Notes under the pieces: generated by a model
The model's input: the letters and a program-made list of their open reading frames with translations, nothing else
What the model was told of the DNA's origin: nothing
The model's database searches: none
Source: Burkholderiales bacterium
Lineage (GTDB): Bacteria > Pseudomonadota > Gammaproteobacteria > Burkholderiales > Nitrosomonadaceae
Assembly (NCBI GenBank): GCA_024235795.1
Contig: JACKLR010000001.1
Location: forward strand, 1,798,001 to 1,862,000
Direction of reading: 5' to 3'
Length of the DNA stretch: 64,000 bases
Shown here: piece by piece, positions 28,810 through 38,742 of the stretch
How positions within the stretch are numbered: position 1 is the stretch's first letter
Layout: every line of letters begins with the position of its first letter
Translations under genes and position numbers: made by a program

Positions 28810-29247
28810 CTACCCCCTTATCTTCACCGCAGCACTATTAGCCTCATACCGCAATGCCTTCGTAGACAAATGCGCATACCTCATAGTCGCTTTGGGATCG
28901 GAATGGCCGAGTATCTGCTGGACTTCATACAGCGTCCTGCCATCGTTGACTAGGAAACTGGCGAATTGATGCCGTAGGTCATGCAGGCGTAGATGCGGCA
29001 ATCCTGCAGCCTTTCTCAGCCGATCCCATACCTTCGTGATGGTTGTATAGGGCTTGCCGGTTTGCTGATTCATGAACAAGTACTGCTGCGTATCCAGTTG
29101 CTTCAATACTTCCAAGGCACTGTCGTTCAATGGCACAGCCCGCAGCCGCTTGCTCTTACTGTTCTGAGCACGGACGATGAATACGCCTTTTTCCAGATCG
29201 GCATCACTCCATTTAGCCGAAAGCACTTCATCCAATCGACACCTTAA
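28810..29247 (-). pseudogene. Tyrosine recombinase relic A (C-terminal catalytic half)
   Basis: Encodes RLDEVLSAKWSDADLEKGVFIV, then LHDLRHQFASFLVNDG, ILGHSDPKATMRYAHLS and a C-terminal helix: Arg I region, HxxR, His box and Tyr nucleophile of a phage-type integrase. The N-terminal DNA-binding half is missing; the open frame continues to 29349 with unrelated residues. Two shorter diverged copies of parts of this gene lie at about 34361-34500 and 36296-36350. Confidence 0.75.
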
Positions 29248-29339
29248 ATCGATAGCGGGCCGGTATACGTAGATGGAATCTACTGCAGTGAAGTACACTA
29301 CACGGGATAATACATTTGTAATTTTCCGGTATCCGTAAC

Positions 29340-30551
29340 ATGAATACACACAAATGGCAGTTCACTACCCGTTTCCGGAGACATGCATTCGGCTGGCGAT
29401 CAGGTACGCCTATTCAACGTATCAAGGAAGCTGTAGCGGAAATAAAACAGGTGGTACGCAAAGACACCGTGCTGGCCGCAGAAGGCGCAGTGAAATTGCT
29501 GGAAAAACTTTCTCCGGCTCTGGAACAAGTCGACAGTTCATCCGGTGCGCTTGGCACTGCAGTAAATAATGCGATCGATACCTTGGTGCCGATTATCGTT
29601 AAAGCAGACATTGATATCGAGGTTCGGCAACGTTGGCTTGATCGTCTATGGGCCGCCTTCCAGGACGACGAAATACCCTACCTTGAAAGCCTCGGTGACT
29701 ATTGGGGTAAATTATGTGTAACAGAAGAACTGGCATCCTCCTGGGCGGATACATTAATACCGTGGGTCGAACAGACATGGAGCCCATCCGCAACCGGTCA
29801 CGGCTATTTCAAGGGCACAAGCGCCTGTCTGTCATCGTTGTATGCAGCAAGCCGTTATGATGAACTGCTGGCGCTAATCGGTAAGGCACCCCACAAGCTG
29901 TGGCACTACCGGCAATGGGGCGTAAAAGCACTGGTTGCTATGGGCAGAAAATCCGAAGCCATCGATTACGCTGAAGATTCACGGGGACTTAATGAACCAG
30001 GTTGGCTCATTGCACAAGCCTGCGAAGCCATTCTGCTGTCATCGGGCTTGAAGGACGAAGCCTATCGACGCTACGCCCTGGAGGCCAACCGTGCTACGAC
30101 GAACCTCGCTACGTTTCGCGCTATCGTCAAAAAGTATCCGGATAAAGTACCGGAAGACATCCTGCGAGATCTGATTGACAGTACACCTGGCGACGAGGGG
30201 AAATGGTTTGCTGCCGCTAAAAACGCCGGATTTTTTGATATGGCAATAGAACTGGTGACACACAGTCCGACAGACCCGCGCACATTGATTCGAGCTGCTA
30301 GGGATTACTGCGAGAAACAACCTGACTTCGCCTTAAAATCGGGATTGGCCGCCTTGCGGTGGATGTCACTGGGCCATGGCTATGAAATTACGGCCGGGGA
30401 TGTACTCGAAGCCTATACAGCTGCGATCAAAGCCGCACACTGTGCTGGGATTTCAACTGAACAAATAAACGCACAAATCAGGGATATGTTATCCGGTGCG
30501 CAACCGGGTAATAAATTCTTGATGGCCGTTTTGGAACGACATTTATCATAA
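29340..30551 (+). CDS. Conserved helical protein, unknown function
   Basis: 403 residues beginning MNTHKWQFTTRFRRHAFGW. The body is alpha-helical and repeat-like, with tetratricopeptide- or solenoid-style segments (AIDYAEDSRGLNEP, EAYRRYALEAN, FDMAIELVTHSP). It resembles a conserved hypothetical family found next to integrases and mobile genes. No catalytic motif is seen. It begins 93 bases from recombinase relic A and precedes the TIR-NTPase-Nudix gene on the same strand by 50 bases, so the two may be co-expressed. Confidence 0.6.
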   Translation: MNTHKWQFTTRFRRHAFGWRSGTPIQRIKEAVAEIKQVVRKDTVLAAEGAVKLLEKLSPALEQVDSSSGALGTAVNNAIDTLVPIIVKADIDIEVRQRWLDRLWAAFQDDEIPYLESLGDYWGKLCVTEELASSWADTLIPWVEQTWSPSATGHGYFKGTSACLSSLYAASRYDELLALIGKAPHKLWHYRQWGVKALVAMGRKSEAIDYAEDSRGLNEPGWLIAQACEAILLSSGLKDEAYRRYALEANRATTNLATFRAIVKKYPDKVPEDILRDLIDSTPGDEGKWFAAAKNAGFFDMAIELVTHSPTDPRTLIRAARDYCEKQPDFALKSGLAALRWMSLGHGYEITAGDVLEAYTAAIKAAHCAGISTEQINAQIRDMLSGAQPGNKFLMAVLERHLS

Positions 30552-30601
30552 GTGATTGACGTAACAAAAACGCCGACAAAGGTATAGTTGGCTTTATACT
30601 T

Positions 30602-33600
30602 ATGCAATCCTTTTCCACTTACAACAAGATGAAAACAGTGATGGATGCAGCCGTTTATGATCGTACGTATGACATACTCATTTCATACAGAAAGACCAAT
30701 GCAGAGTTTGTAGAGGCTCTCGTGCAACGTCTAAATGATTACGATGTTCGATGTTTCTACGACAGCAAGGCTCAAACGAACGGATGGATGTGGAAGAATT
30801 TCTGGGCTGCGGCACTCCGGCGAAAACCGAACAAGAAACTCGATCCCGTCTCAGGCCCAGGTGTCATCGTGATCGCCACAGAAGCAATGCTTGAGGAAAA
30901 GGATGAGGATCACGTAGTCCGCGAGATTCGCGAAGCCTTTGATCAGACAATCAACGGTCAACATGAGATTCCGATCACACTGCTCTGCTTCAGTCGAGAC
31001 GGCACCGAGGAACTGCAGCGCCGGATCGGCCTGGACTATGACCTTGGAGAAAGACATTATCCACGCATGTTTGATGGTGTTGCCATAAAAGACCCCGACA
31101 CCATCTCCGAGGACACATGGTGTGAGATTTGCCGTGCTGCTATTCATGTCAGTCGTGGGACAACGACACGACGACTGCAGAAACTCAGAGAAGAGGCTCG
31201 CGCTTGGGCCAAATCGGTTTTGATGACGATCTGGTCGACAGAGGACTTCTCAACCAACACGGATTCTGCTAGCAGCATTCGAAATGCGCTCAACCAGTCA
31301 ATCGCAAATCGCGAAATATCGCGCCTTGCAATTGTAGGCCCGGGAGGATTCGGCAAGACCAAACAGCTGGCCCGCACTCTTGTGTACCTCCTCGACGAGA
31401 ATCCAAATCTTTTCTTTCCGGTAATTGTAAATCCTCAAGACCTGAAAGATGGGGCTGGTATGTTACGAAAAAAACTTGGTCTTGGTTCTGATCCGTGGAA
31501 CGAACCTCTGTCGCTCGTAGAAGGAGCATACGCGTGGGCCCAGGGACATATCTTCTTCATCATAGATAGTTTGGAACGATTTGATCAAGTGAAAGCCGCC
31601 GCTAATGAACTGCGAGTCTTGAACACGAGCGCGACCATTTGTATCACAAGCCGACCCGAGACTTGGGGAGCAGTAGAGGACATCCTCGCATTCAAGGATG
31701 AAGAAATTGTCCGAACATGCGAAATCAATTCTGAAACAGCTGCAAAACTACTCGGCATCGAATACGGCGAATTCGCCCGGCAACGTTCCTACCTGCGGCA
31801 ACCGGTTTTTCTAGACATGGCAATCCATTTGCTCCGTACAGACGATCTCAACAAGAACATAAAAGCGATCGCAGTGGAAAGCAAAACCGCACTGTTGGAT
31901 GCACTTACCAGATGGGCGTGCGATCAAGATGGTGGAAGCGTCGATGCCCAGCACGAGATTAATACGCGAAATGAACTGCTTCGTGGCATCGCAAAGATTC
32001 AGGTCGAGCAAAGCCGATTTGATATTGCTCGGAGTAAGCTTCTTGAAGTTGACTCCAGCCTAGCCAAGGAACGGGACAAAGCGCTGGAATACCTTACAGC
32101 AATACGCCCATTGATCATCGAGTTTAAGAACGCGGATGGGGAGATTCGTTTGAGGCTTCGTCACGACATCGTGGACAGTCACAACATCAGCAGGCTGTTG
32201 CTCGACAGACCGGGGTTACGAAAGGAAATGCTGAAAACTTTTGACAATAGTTTCGATCAAATCGTATATGAAGGTGTAGTCCAAATCGCGCACGACATTG
32301 GACGTTCAGATATCATTGACGAATTCTTTGCTTGCTTCCTCCGTGCAATTGACAACAAACACAACAAAAAATACCAGGCTTCCGCTTGGAACACTGGTTA
32401 TGTCATCACGGCGAAGATCCCGTTGTTTCTCGACAGGTTGAAGAAAACCTTTTGTGGAGATTTTCTGCTTGATGAACTGCCGAGCGTGCCCGGCGAGGCC
32501 GTGAGTTCACTCGATCCACCCAGGCTGACAGAGGCTGCACTGAGTTCCGTAGCATCGATGTTTCTGGGTGCCAAACCTGTTTCTATTTTAGATTCTGATG
32601 GAGCACTTTTGAGAGCGCTCGACAAGTATGCGAAAAAAGCACGCTATCGCGGAAGGATTTTAGAGGCTGTAGCAAAACTCGATGACGGCCGGGATGGAGC
32701 CATAAACATTCTGGAACGATTTGGCCATGATCGGGAAGCACTCAGTAATGACCGTCCGGTCGCAATCTACATAGCAAACGGGCTAGCCGGCATAGCAAGA
32801 TTCAAACCATGTCTGTGCAAGCGCGCCATTGATGCAGTCACCGCGATGATTGAGTTACTTGAAAGTGAAATCAATGAAGTCGATCTACCAATTTTACGTA
32901 TCCTGTATCACAGGAGGAACGAGATTCGCAAAATTGACAACCAGTCATCCTTGCCAGAATTTGACGAAAAAGAGCCTGAGTTTCTCCAGGGATTGCGTTT
33001 ATACGAAAGGTGTGACATTTCTAGGCTCTCCGACTGGGCGATCTTCGAGTATTACTGTCTTCGCATACGCGCGAACCGCGCCGTTTTTAATGGTGAAGTA
33101 TCACAGTTGGTCGTTCAAGCCCTCGGACGCGGATTCTGGCACGATCAAGTGCGATGCCATGAATATGCCGCCTCCGCCCTCGGTGCGGTCGATCACCCGT
33201 TCTCCAGAGGTATCCTTCTTCACATTTTAGCTTTCGAGACCAATGATCGAACGGTAACAGCTGTTATTGGAGCACTCACAGAACAAGTTCTCCGGCTGAA
33301 AAACCGAGAACGCGAACAGCTTGCATTCCTAAGGGCATTCAAACGTGCCGCAGCAGAGCGACACCGGCGTATGGATGCGATCAATTATCGCGCCGATCTC
33401 ATCCGTAAGCTTTATTCTGTATTTGATCGTTCGGATTCGGCACTTGTAACCGAGGGTTGTATTGAAATCATTTCGCTTGAACCAACAGTGCAGTTTTGCA
33501 CCGCTCCTCCAGGTCAATTCGAAGAATCACAATGGTCATGGCTGACCGACGAGGAAACATCTGCTGACGTCGGCCCGGAACTCGAACAGAAGTTATCGAT

Positions 33601-34354
33601 ACTCGGCGCATCAACGTGGGCCGTTGCTGCTAACGAACTGCAATGTGCTCCTGCATCTTGGAAAGTTCCAGCAAGAGCGCACCGGGCCGTCACGGCCCGA
33701 ATGAAAGATATCGAGCGGAAATCGCGTAAGGAGATCTCCACCAACGAAGGTGAGAAAGGGTTGATGCATTACGATACTCTGGTCGAACGACACATTGAAG
33801 CAGCCGCACATCTGTATACGGTGTGGGAGGAGGGATTCAGACTCGCTTTTTTTCAGCCGTCCATTGCGGTTGTACATGTGATCGTGACAACTCAAAGCAA
33901 ACAACTTCTAAAGGCAAGGCGCAGTCTATCTGCATTCTCCTATCCTGGCGCTTGGGCAGCTACGTTTGAAGAGCAAATCCGGCGCAGTGACTTAGAATCA
34001 TTGCCTGTCCTCGACTCTGTAGTTAAACGCGGTATCCGAGAGGAATTCCAGGTTGAGTTGGAGCCTACGGATCTGAAGATTGTTTCCGCATGTTTGATAA
34101 TGGAGTGGCCAATCTTGAATCCGGGCATTCTGATTCATGCGCACATTCACGGCGACGGCAAGGAGTTCCTCAGGACTGATCTCACGATACAGGAGAACCC
34201 GGAAATCATCGATAGAGTTTTGATGCCGTTGGAAGATATAAAATCCCGGATGAAGCATTCGTCGGTCGGCTTTCACTTTCTTGAGACTACTGATAAAGAA
34301 CATCCGACTAGTGTCGCCCGTATGGTCCTGGCCATCGCTGCGCAACAGGATTGA
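30602..34354 (+). CDS. TIR - STAND-like NTPase - Nudix fusion protein
   Basis: 1250 residues. TIR-like domain at about 20-170 (YDILISYRKTNAEFVEALVQ, GVIVIATEAM, HVVREIREAF). NTPase with Walker A IVGPGGFGKTK (about 243-254), Walker-B-like FFIIDSLERF, and a long helical middle. The C-terminal 150 residues look like a Nudix hydrolase: LLKARRS, YPGAWAATFEEQ and RGIREEFQVEL (about 1143-1153), matching REUxEExxU. TIR enzymes can make ADP-ribose derivatives from NAD and Nudix domains bind or cleave such compounds, so the fusion suggests a self-limiting or signal-reading immune protein (inference). Starts at 30602, 30629 or 30641 are possible. Confidence 0.7.
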   Translation: MQSFSTYNKMKTVMDAAVYDRTYDILISYRKTNAEFVEALVQRLNDYDVRCFYDSKAQTNGWMWKNFWAAALRRKPNKKLDPVSGPGVIVIATEAMLEEKDEDHVVREIREAFDQTINGQHEIPITLLCFSRDGTEELQRRIGLDYDLGERHYPRMFDGVAIKDPDTISEDTWCEICRAAIHVSRGTTTRRLQKLREEARAWAKSVLMTIWSTEDFSTNTDSASSIRNALNQSIANREISRLAIVGPGGFGKTKQLARTLVYLLDENPNLFFPVIVNPQDLKDGAGMLRKKLGLGSDPWNEPLSLVEGAYAWAQGHIFFIIDSLERFDQVKAAANELRVLNTSATICITSRPETWGAVEDILAFKDEEIVRTCEINSETAAKLLGIEYGEFARQRSYLRQPVFLDMAIHLLRTDDLNKNIKAIAVESKTALLDALTRWACDQDGGSVDAQHEINTRNELLRGIAKIQVEQSRFDIARSKLLEVDSSLAKERDKALEYLTAIRPLIIEFKNADGEIRLRLRHDIVDSHNISRLLLDRPGLRKEMLKTFDNSFDQIVYEGVVQIAHDIGRSDIIDEFFACFLRAIDNKHNKKYQASAWNTGYVITAKIPLFLDRLKKTFCGDFLLDELPSVPGEAVSSLDPPRLTEAALSSVASMFLGAKPVSILDSDGALLRALDKYAKKARYRGRILEAVAKLDDGRDGAINILERFGHDREALSNDRPVAIYIANGLAGIARFKPCLCKRAIDAVTAMIELLESEINEVDLPILRILYHRRNEIRKIDNQSSLPEFDEKEPEFLQGLRLYERCDISRLSDWAIFEYYCLRIRANRAVFNGEVSQLVVQALGRGFWHDQVRCHEYAASALGAVDHPFSRGILLHILAFETNDRTVTAVIGALTEQVLRLKNREREQLAFLRAFKRAAAERHRRMDAINYRADLIRKLYSVFDRSDSALVTEGCIEIISLEPTVQFCTAPPGQFEESQWSWLTDEETSADVGPELEQKLSILGASTWAVAANELQCAPASWKVPARAHRAVTARMKDIERKSRKEISTNEGEKGLMHYDTLVERHIEAAAHLYTVWEEGFRLAFFQPSIAVVHVIVTTQSKQLLKARRSLSAFSYPGAWAATFEEQIRRSDLESLPVLDSVVKRGIREEFQVELEPTDLKIVSACLIMEWPILNPGILIHAHIHGDGKEFLRTDLTIQENPEIIDRVLMPLEDIKSRMKHSSVGFHFLETTDKEHPTSVARMVLAIAAQQD

Positions 34355-34360
34355 AAATCT

Positions 34361-34500
34361 CCGCATCCTTCCTCAGCCTATCCCAGACTTTGCTGATAGT
34401 GGTATAAGGCTTCCCAGTCTGCTGATTCATGAACAGATATTCTTACTGCATATCCAGCTGCTGCAATACTTCCAAAGCATTATCATTCAGGGGAGTAATG
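34361..34500 (-). pseudogene. Tyrosine recombinase relic B
   Basis: Aligns base by base to about 29000-29140 of relic A, including TGCTGATTCATGAACA and CAATACTTCCAA, with many substitutions and a shifted frame. It lies directly after the TIR-NTPase-Nudix gene. No open frame remains. Confidence 0.7.
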
Positions 34501-34629
34501 ATTGCGAAGATTTGTAGTGAGTATCAAGTCTGTCCACCAATTGCCGCCATTGTTAATATGACAAAGCTACCGGATAAATCTTTACTTTTCCCATAACCCT
34601 CGCGGAAGGACGCAAGGCATTCAAAACAG

Positions 34630-35238
34630 ATGAAATCAAAAATATTATTTATCTTCATCGCTTTCCTATTTTTATCAGCATGTTCTGACAAGCAACCAGG
34701 ATTGCCCGTGTTATCCGCTAATGCAGTTATCCTGGCCTATGGTGACAGCATCACGGCTGGTAATGGTGCGCCGCCAACACAGAATTATTCGAGCCTATTG
34801 GCAGAAAAATTACAGCGCACCGTTATTAACGCGGGTGTACCCGGTGAAATTAGTGCGCACGGTCTGAAACGCCTTCCTGCTTTGCTGGACAAACACCAAC
34901 CGACATTGCTGATTTTATGCCATGGCGGCAATGACATGATACGCAAGCTGGGCGCTAATGAATTAGAGAAGAACCTCCGGGCCATGATTGACGCAGCAAT
35001 AAGCCGTAATATAAATGTTGTGCTCATCGGTGTTCCAAAACCAGGAATCTTCCTTGAAAGCCTGGACATCTACGACCAGATTGCTGCCGAATACAATTTA
35101 CCACTCGAGCGTGATGTTGTGCCCAAGGTGTTGGCTGATAATGCCTTAAAATCAGATTTAATCCATCCGAACGCCCGTGGATACTCCATGATGGCTGATT
35201 CGATCTACTTGCTGTTGCAAAAGAACGGGGCCATTTAA
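34630..35238 (+). CDS. SGNH/GDSL lipoprotein esterase (arylesterase/TesA-like)
   Basis: 202 residues. The N-terminus FIFIAFLFLSACSD is a lipoprotein signal (lipobox LSAC), so the protein is probably attached to a membrane. Block I is YGDSITAG with the nucleophilic serine, block II VINAGVPGE, block III CHGGNDM, and block V DLIHPNARGY with the catalytic Asp and His. This is the order of TesA/EstA-like SGNH hydrolases, which cleave esters or acyl thioesters. It stands alone between relics and hypothetical genes and may be cargo of the island. Confidence 0.82.
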   Translation: MKSKILFIFIAFLFLSACSDKQPGLPVLSANAVILAYGDSITAGNGAPPTQNYSSLLAEKLQRTVINAGVPGEISAHGLKRLPALLDKHQPTLLILCHGGNDMIRKLGANELEKNLRAMIDAAISRNINVVLIGVPKPGIFLESLDIYDQIAAEYNLPLERDVVPKVLADNALKSDLIHPNARGYSMMADSIYLLLQKNGAI

Positions 35239-35415
35239 GCGAATATTTTTGCCGGGTTAGATTACACTTTCTAGCAAAGATTGGATTAACGACTGACACA
35301 CTGTCACCTTGGAATCGGAACAGCTGGCTTCTGCTGTCATATACAGCGTTCAATAGATTCACGGAACCCACAAAATGATGCTGCCGGTGCATATACCTAA
35401 TATCCAGGCCACCGC

Positions 35416-36279
35416 TTAAGCAGGTTGATCCAGTCGATCAATCAACTCCACTACATCGGTGGCTTCCATCAAAATACTGATCTCATGCGATTCCTCGGCC
35501 AATACAGCTTCTTTCACTCGATTCAACTCCAACGATCCAAAATCCGACCGTAACAGCACATAGCTAACCAGTTCATACCGGAGCCGCGGTAGGTTATCGG
35601 CAATAAACCGCGGCCCATACCGATCTACGCAGGTCATTATCGCACGCCGCTGCAGCCACAGATCATTGGCCACCATATCCGGCACTGAATGAGGCGGCCC
35701 GAGCGCTATCTTCTTTACCACGTCGGCATCACCGTGATTCTTGGATACCAGGGAGAGGGAGAGGGAGAACGAAACAATGGGGAATATGTTACAAAATGTC
35801 TGCCAATCAGAGGCACCATCGTTAGACCCAATGTCGCCGTCGTTCGCACCCTGGTCAAGGCTGTCCGTTCTGCCGTTACCGCCGATCCACCAATCGTGAT
35901 AGTGATCTAATGTCCGTAGCGCGGTGTGCAAAACACCAGGATCGGCAATGATGGTGTTCCATCGGTCTTTATCGTGGTAGATGGTTTCATCAACAATGGG
36001 CCATAACGCATGCCCGCGACGAGAACCCAGCGGGCCCACTATATCGGCACCCGCCGCCAACAACCGGTCGATGATTGACGCATCGTGCCCCCAGTTGATG
36101 TGGTGATCCAGTACTCGGCACAACACAATATCCAGCTGGTGCTGCGTGGCACAACAACCATGGGTTTCAATATCGCGCAAAAAGTCAGCTTCTTGGAGAT
36201 AAATTGATCGATGGTGATTACGCCTTACGCCGGACAACAGGTATTCAAGCACTAGGCCTTCGGTACAATATCCGCACAT
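35416..36279 (-). CDS. Hypothetical protein with ankyrin-like segments, paralogue 1
   Basis: 287 residues starting behind AAGGAGAATCC. Segments such as IDRLLAAGADIVGPLGSRRGHALWPIVDE have an ankyrin-like look, and conserved parts DRWNTIIADPGVLHTAL and ANDLWLQRRAIMTCV recur in the gene at 36375-37244. No known domain is assigned. The pair is separated by a recombinase relic, suggesting duplication or repeated acquisition. An effector or immunity-like role is only a guess. Confidence 0.5.
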   Translation of the reverse strand: MCGYCTEGLVLEYLLSGVRRNHHRSIYLQEADFLRDIETHGCCATQHQLDIVLCRVLDHHINWGHDASIIDRLLAAGADIVGPLGSRRGHALWPIVDETIYHDKDRWNTIIADPGVLHTALRTLDHYHDWWIGGNGRTDSLDQGANDGDIGSNDGASDWQTFCNIFPIVSFSLSLSLVSKNHGDADVVKKIALGPPHSVPDMVANDLWLQRRAIMTCVDRYGPRFIADNLPRLRYELVSYVLLRSDFGSLELNRVKEAVLAEESHEISILMEATDVVELIDRLDQPA

Positions 36280-36295
36280 GGATTCTCCTTCGGGT

Positions 36296-36350
36296 GGTTT
36301 GCGGCATCGTTGACCGGGAAACTCCGCTAGTTGATGCCGCAGGTCAAGCT
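36296..36350 (-). pseudogene. Tyrosine recombinase relic C
   Basis: About 50 bases align well with 28935-28985 of relic A (shared CATCGTTGAC and TTGATGCCG), the part coding for the HDLRHQF motif. No open frame. It sits just upstream of paralogue 1. Confidence 0.6.
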
Positions 36351-36374
36351 ATGTTCATTATCCGTAGTACATGC

Positions 36375-37244
36375 CTACACATAATGAACCAACTGATTAA
36401 CCAAACCCATCACATTATCAGCCTTATCCATCTCATTGACCTCACGCTGTTTTTTGCCTACCATGGCTTGTTTTAACTGTTTAAATTCACGTTTACTAAG
36501 GTCAGCCTTTAATAGTACATACCCAATTAATTCATACCGCAAGGTATCTATATTATCGAGGATAAACTTCAGCCCATCCTGTTTGACACAGGTCATCAAT
36601 GCCCGCCGCTGGAGCCATAAGTCATTGCCTACCACTTACGATACAGCAATCGGTGTATTAACCGCGATGCGTTTAACGACGTCGGTTTTATTGTTGAAAT
36701 AGCAGGATAATGTGTGTGAGAGCGAGAACGACACGGCTGGAAAAATGCTCAGAAAATATTTATACCGGTCAACGGGCGGACTGTCATACGTTCGTTCAAC
36801 ACTTAACGGTCGTGGCTCAAGCTCATCAGTTTGATCATAGTTAATAACCCACCATTCGTAATAATCATTCAGCATGTGCTGTGCGCACCGTAGAACAAAA
36901 GGATTGGCAACCATCATATTCCAGCGGTGTTCATCCCGGTAAAGGGCTTCATCGGCAAGGATCGACATCAACTTATATCTATGATCATGACCCACATGGG
37001 ACAAAAAAGCATCCACAACATCGCAGCCCATTCCGTCCGAAATTTCGTCAATAAGAGCTTTGTTAAAACCATATCCTATAAAATGCTCAAAGATTCGACA
37101 AATCACGATATCTAAATGGGGAAGTGTGTTTTTATCGAATGAAATTTCGTGCAGATAAGTTTCCTGCAGTTGTACCGCAATGGGTTGATCAAAGTCGTAC
37201 AATAAATATTTAAGAGCTTGGATTTCCGAATTATATCCACTCAT
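36375..37244 (-). pseudogene. Paralogue 2 of the 35416-36279 protein, interrupted by an in-frame stop
   Basis: Reading from the ATG at 37244 (SD AAGGAG), the frame resembles paralogue 1 (LDIVICRIFEHFIGYG, HRWNMMVANPFVL) until TAA at 36636-36638, then continues in the same frame with VVGNDLWLQRRALMTCV to 36375. The stop takes the place of an Asp codon in the paralogue. A single point mutation or a natural two-part arrangement is possible; decay is the simplest reading. The IS701-like element ends just upstream of its ribosome-binding site. Confidence 0.65.
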
Positions 37245-37254
37245 ATCATTTACT

Positions 37255-38742
37255 CCTTAATTCTACTTTGTCAGATTATTCCAGAGCCACTTTTCGTCGG
37301 GCGGAAGACTGTTTAGCATTGAGCCTCCTCTGATGCCGCTTATGAATAATTTCAGCCAGCTCCTCGGCTGTAAGCTGCCTTCGAGGCAGCATGTGCGCTA
37401 ATGCTGTCACCAGATCATTGATGGATAGCATTGGCCATTGGCGGCGCCCCAGCATCTTTTGCCTGACCAGAAAGAGTGTTGCCAGCATGACCAGCGCCAT
37501 GTGATGATGCCATGCGTCCCATCGGCGCACTTGATAATCGGCCATGCCGCATTCACTTTTTGCTTCATGAAAGCTGTGTTCAATGAAGAATCGCTGCGCT
37601 TGTACTTGCGCCAGTTTCTGCAACGGTGTTTCAAGTGGCGCGTTGGATAAACAGTAATGTGATATTTCGCTTGCGCCGACTTCCCGCCTGACCAGCATGT
37701 GCCAGCGTTGTGCCTGTTTCTCACTGCCATCCCATACCCAAACGGGGGCATGAAGATACTGCGCTTCCAGTTCACCTTTTTCTCCGTCGCGCAATCTAAT
37801 ACGCCGCCATGCCGTATCCGGCTGTTCGGATGCCCATTGATCAAAACGTACCGCTTCACTTTGTGCTTTCAACTGTTTCGGCTGCCTGCCGCAACCGTTC
37901 CAAACCGGAATATGCGGCATCGGGTCTTCACGATAAATCATCTGCCGACAGTGAACATCCGCGACAAATGTGCAGCCAAGACTGTCTATGCCACGCAGAA
38001 AAGCAGGATCTTTGCCATAACCGCCATCAATACCGACATAAGCAAAACGCACTTTGCGTTGTTTGGCTGTTTCGATCATCGATAATGCGATCTCACATTT
38101 GCTTTCATAATGCTGGTGTTCCTCAGGTATTGCCGCCTTACCGCAACGATCCGTATCGCTCACCCAATGTTTTGGCAAATACAGGCGCGCATCAAGCAAG
38201 CTGGCCATGCCGTTCTGGCACAAGCTGGCAAATACACCCACCTGGCAATTATCCACCTTGCCCAGCCGTCCATTCCATTGCCGGGCAACCCCCGCTGAAG
38301 CTTCACCCTTCTTGGCAAAACCGCTCTCATCAATGATCAGAATGGCTTCCAACCCACCCAGCAGCGCGTCCGTTTCACGCGCAATCTGCTCGCCAAATCC
38401 ATTCCAGTCAATGGCACTTGATGTCAGCATGTGCTGCATGGCCTGATGATCAACTTTATTAACTTCGCCCATGCGCAACATATTCGCCCGTTCAGACTGA
38501 AACAGTCCATGCAGATAGCCGTAAAACGTTGCCGTCGCATCGCGCGTCGAGGATACAAAAAATGATGAAAATGAAGATAAATGCGCACCAAGCGCTTCTG
38601 GAAGCCCCTGAAGAGCAGATTTGAGAGACTGTTTGGTATTTTCACGACATGATCGTGATTAATAGTTATAAAACAAAGTGTTATTATACTAAAATTCTGC
38701 ATCTGGTTGAAGCATTGTTAATCTGACAAAGTAGAATTAAGG
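37255..38742. mobile_element. IS701-like insertion sequence with 23-bp terminal inverted repeats
   Basis: The left terminus at 37255-37277 (CCTTAATTCTACTTTGTCAG then ATT) is the exact reverse complement of 38720-38742. One transposase gene fills the interior on the minus strand, its stop touching the left repeat. No target duplication is visible at the two outer edges. Confidence 0.82.
37276..38658 (-). CDS. IS701-type DDE transposase, start unclear
   Basis: ILIIDESGFAKKGEASAGVARQW, VGVFASLCQNGMASLLDARLYLP and RFFIEHSFHEAKSECGMADYQVR are typical of IS701-family transposases. The best ATG is at 38481, but the same frame stays open to about 38658 and encodes family-like residues (ALQGLPEALGAHLSSF, STRDATATFYGYLHGLFQSE). 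There is no ATG in that extension, so either an unusual start or a lost 5' end is likely. The coordinates include it. Activity is uncertain. Confidence 0.75.
   Translation of the reverse strand, partial: SRSCRENTKQSLKSALQGLPEALGAHLSSFSSFFVSSTRDATATFYGYLHGLFQSERANMLRMGEVNKVDHQAMQHMLTSSAIDWNGFGEQIARETDALLGGLEAILIIDESGFAKKGEASAGVARQWNGRLGKVDNCQVGVFASLCQNGMASLLDARLYLPKHWVSDTDRCGKAAIPEEHQHYESKCEIALSMIETAKQRKVRFAYVGIDGGYGKDPAFLRGIDSLGCTFVADVHCRQMIYREDPMPHIPVWNGCGRQPKQLKAQSEAVRFDQWASEQPDTAWRRIRLRDGEKGELEAQYLHAPVWVWDGSEKQAQRWHMLVRREVGASEISHYCLSNAPLETPLQKLAQVQAQRFFIEHSFHEAKSECGMADYQVRRWDAWHHHMALVMLATLFLVRQKMLGRRQWPMLSINDLVTALAHMLPRRQLTAEELAEIIHKRHQRRLNAKQSSARRKVALE

Noticed and set aside
38424..38702. 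Separate minus-strand frame at the 5' end of the IS701-like transposase
   Set aside because: The other frame there encodes transposase-like residues, so this frame is treated as noise; a programmed frameshift cannot be excluded.
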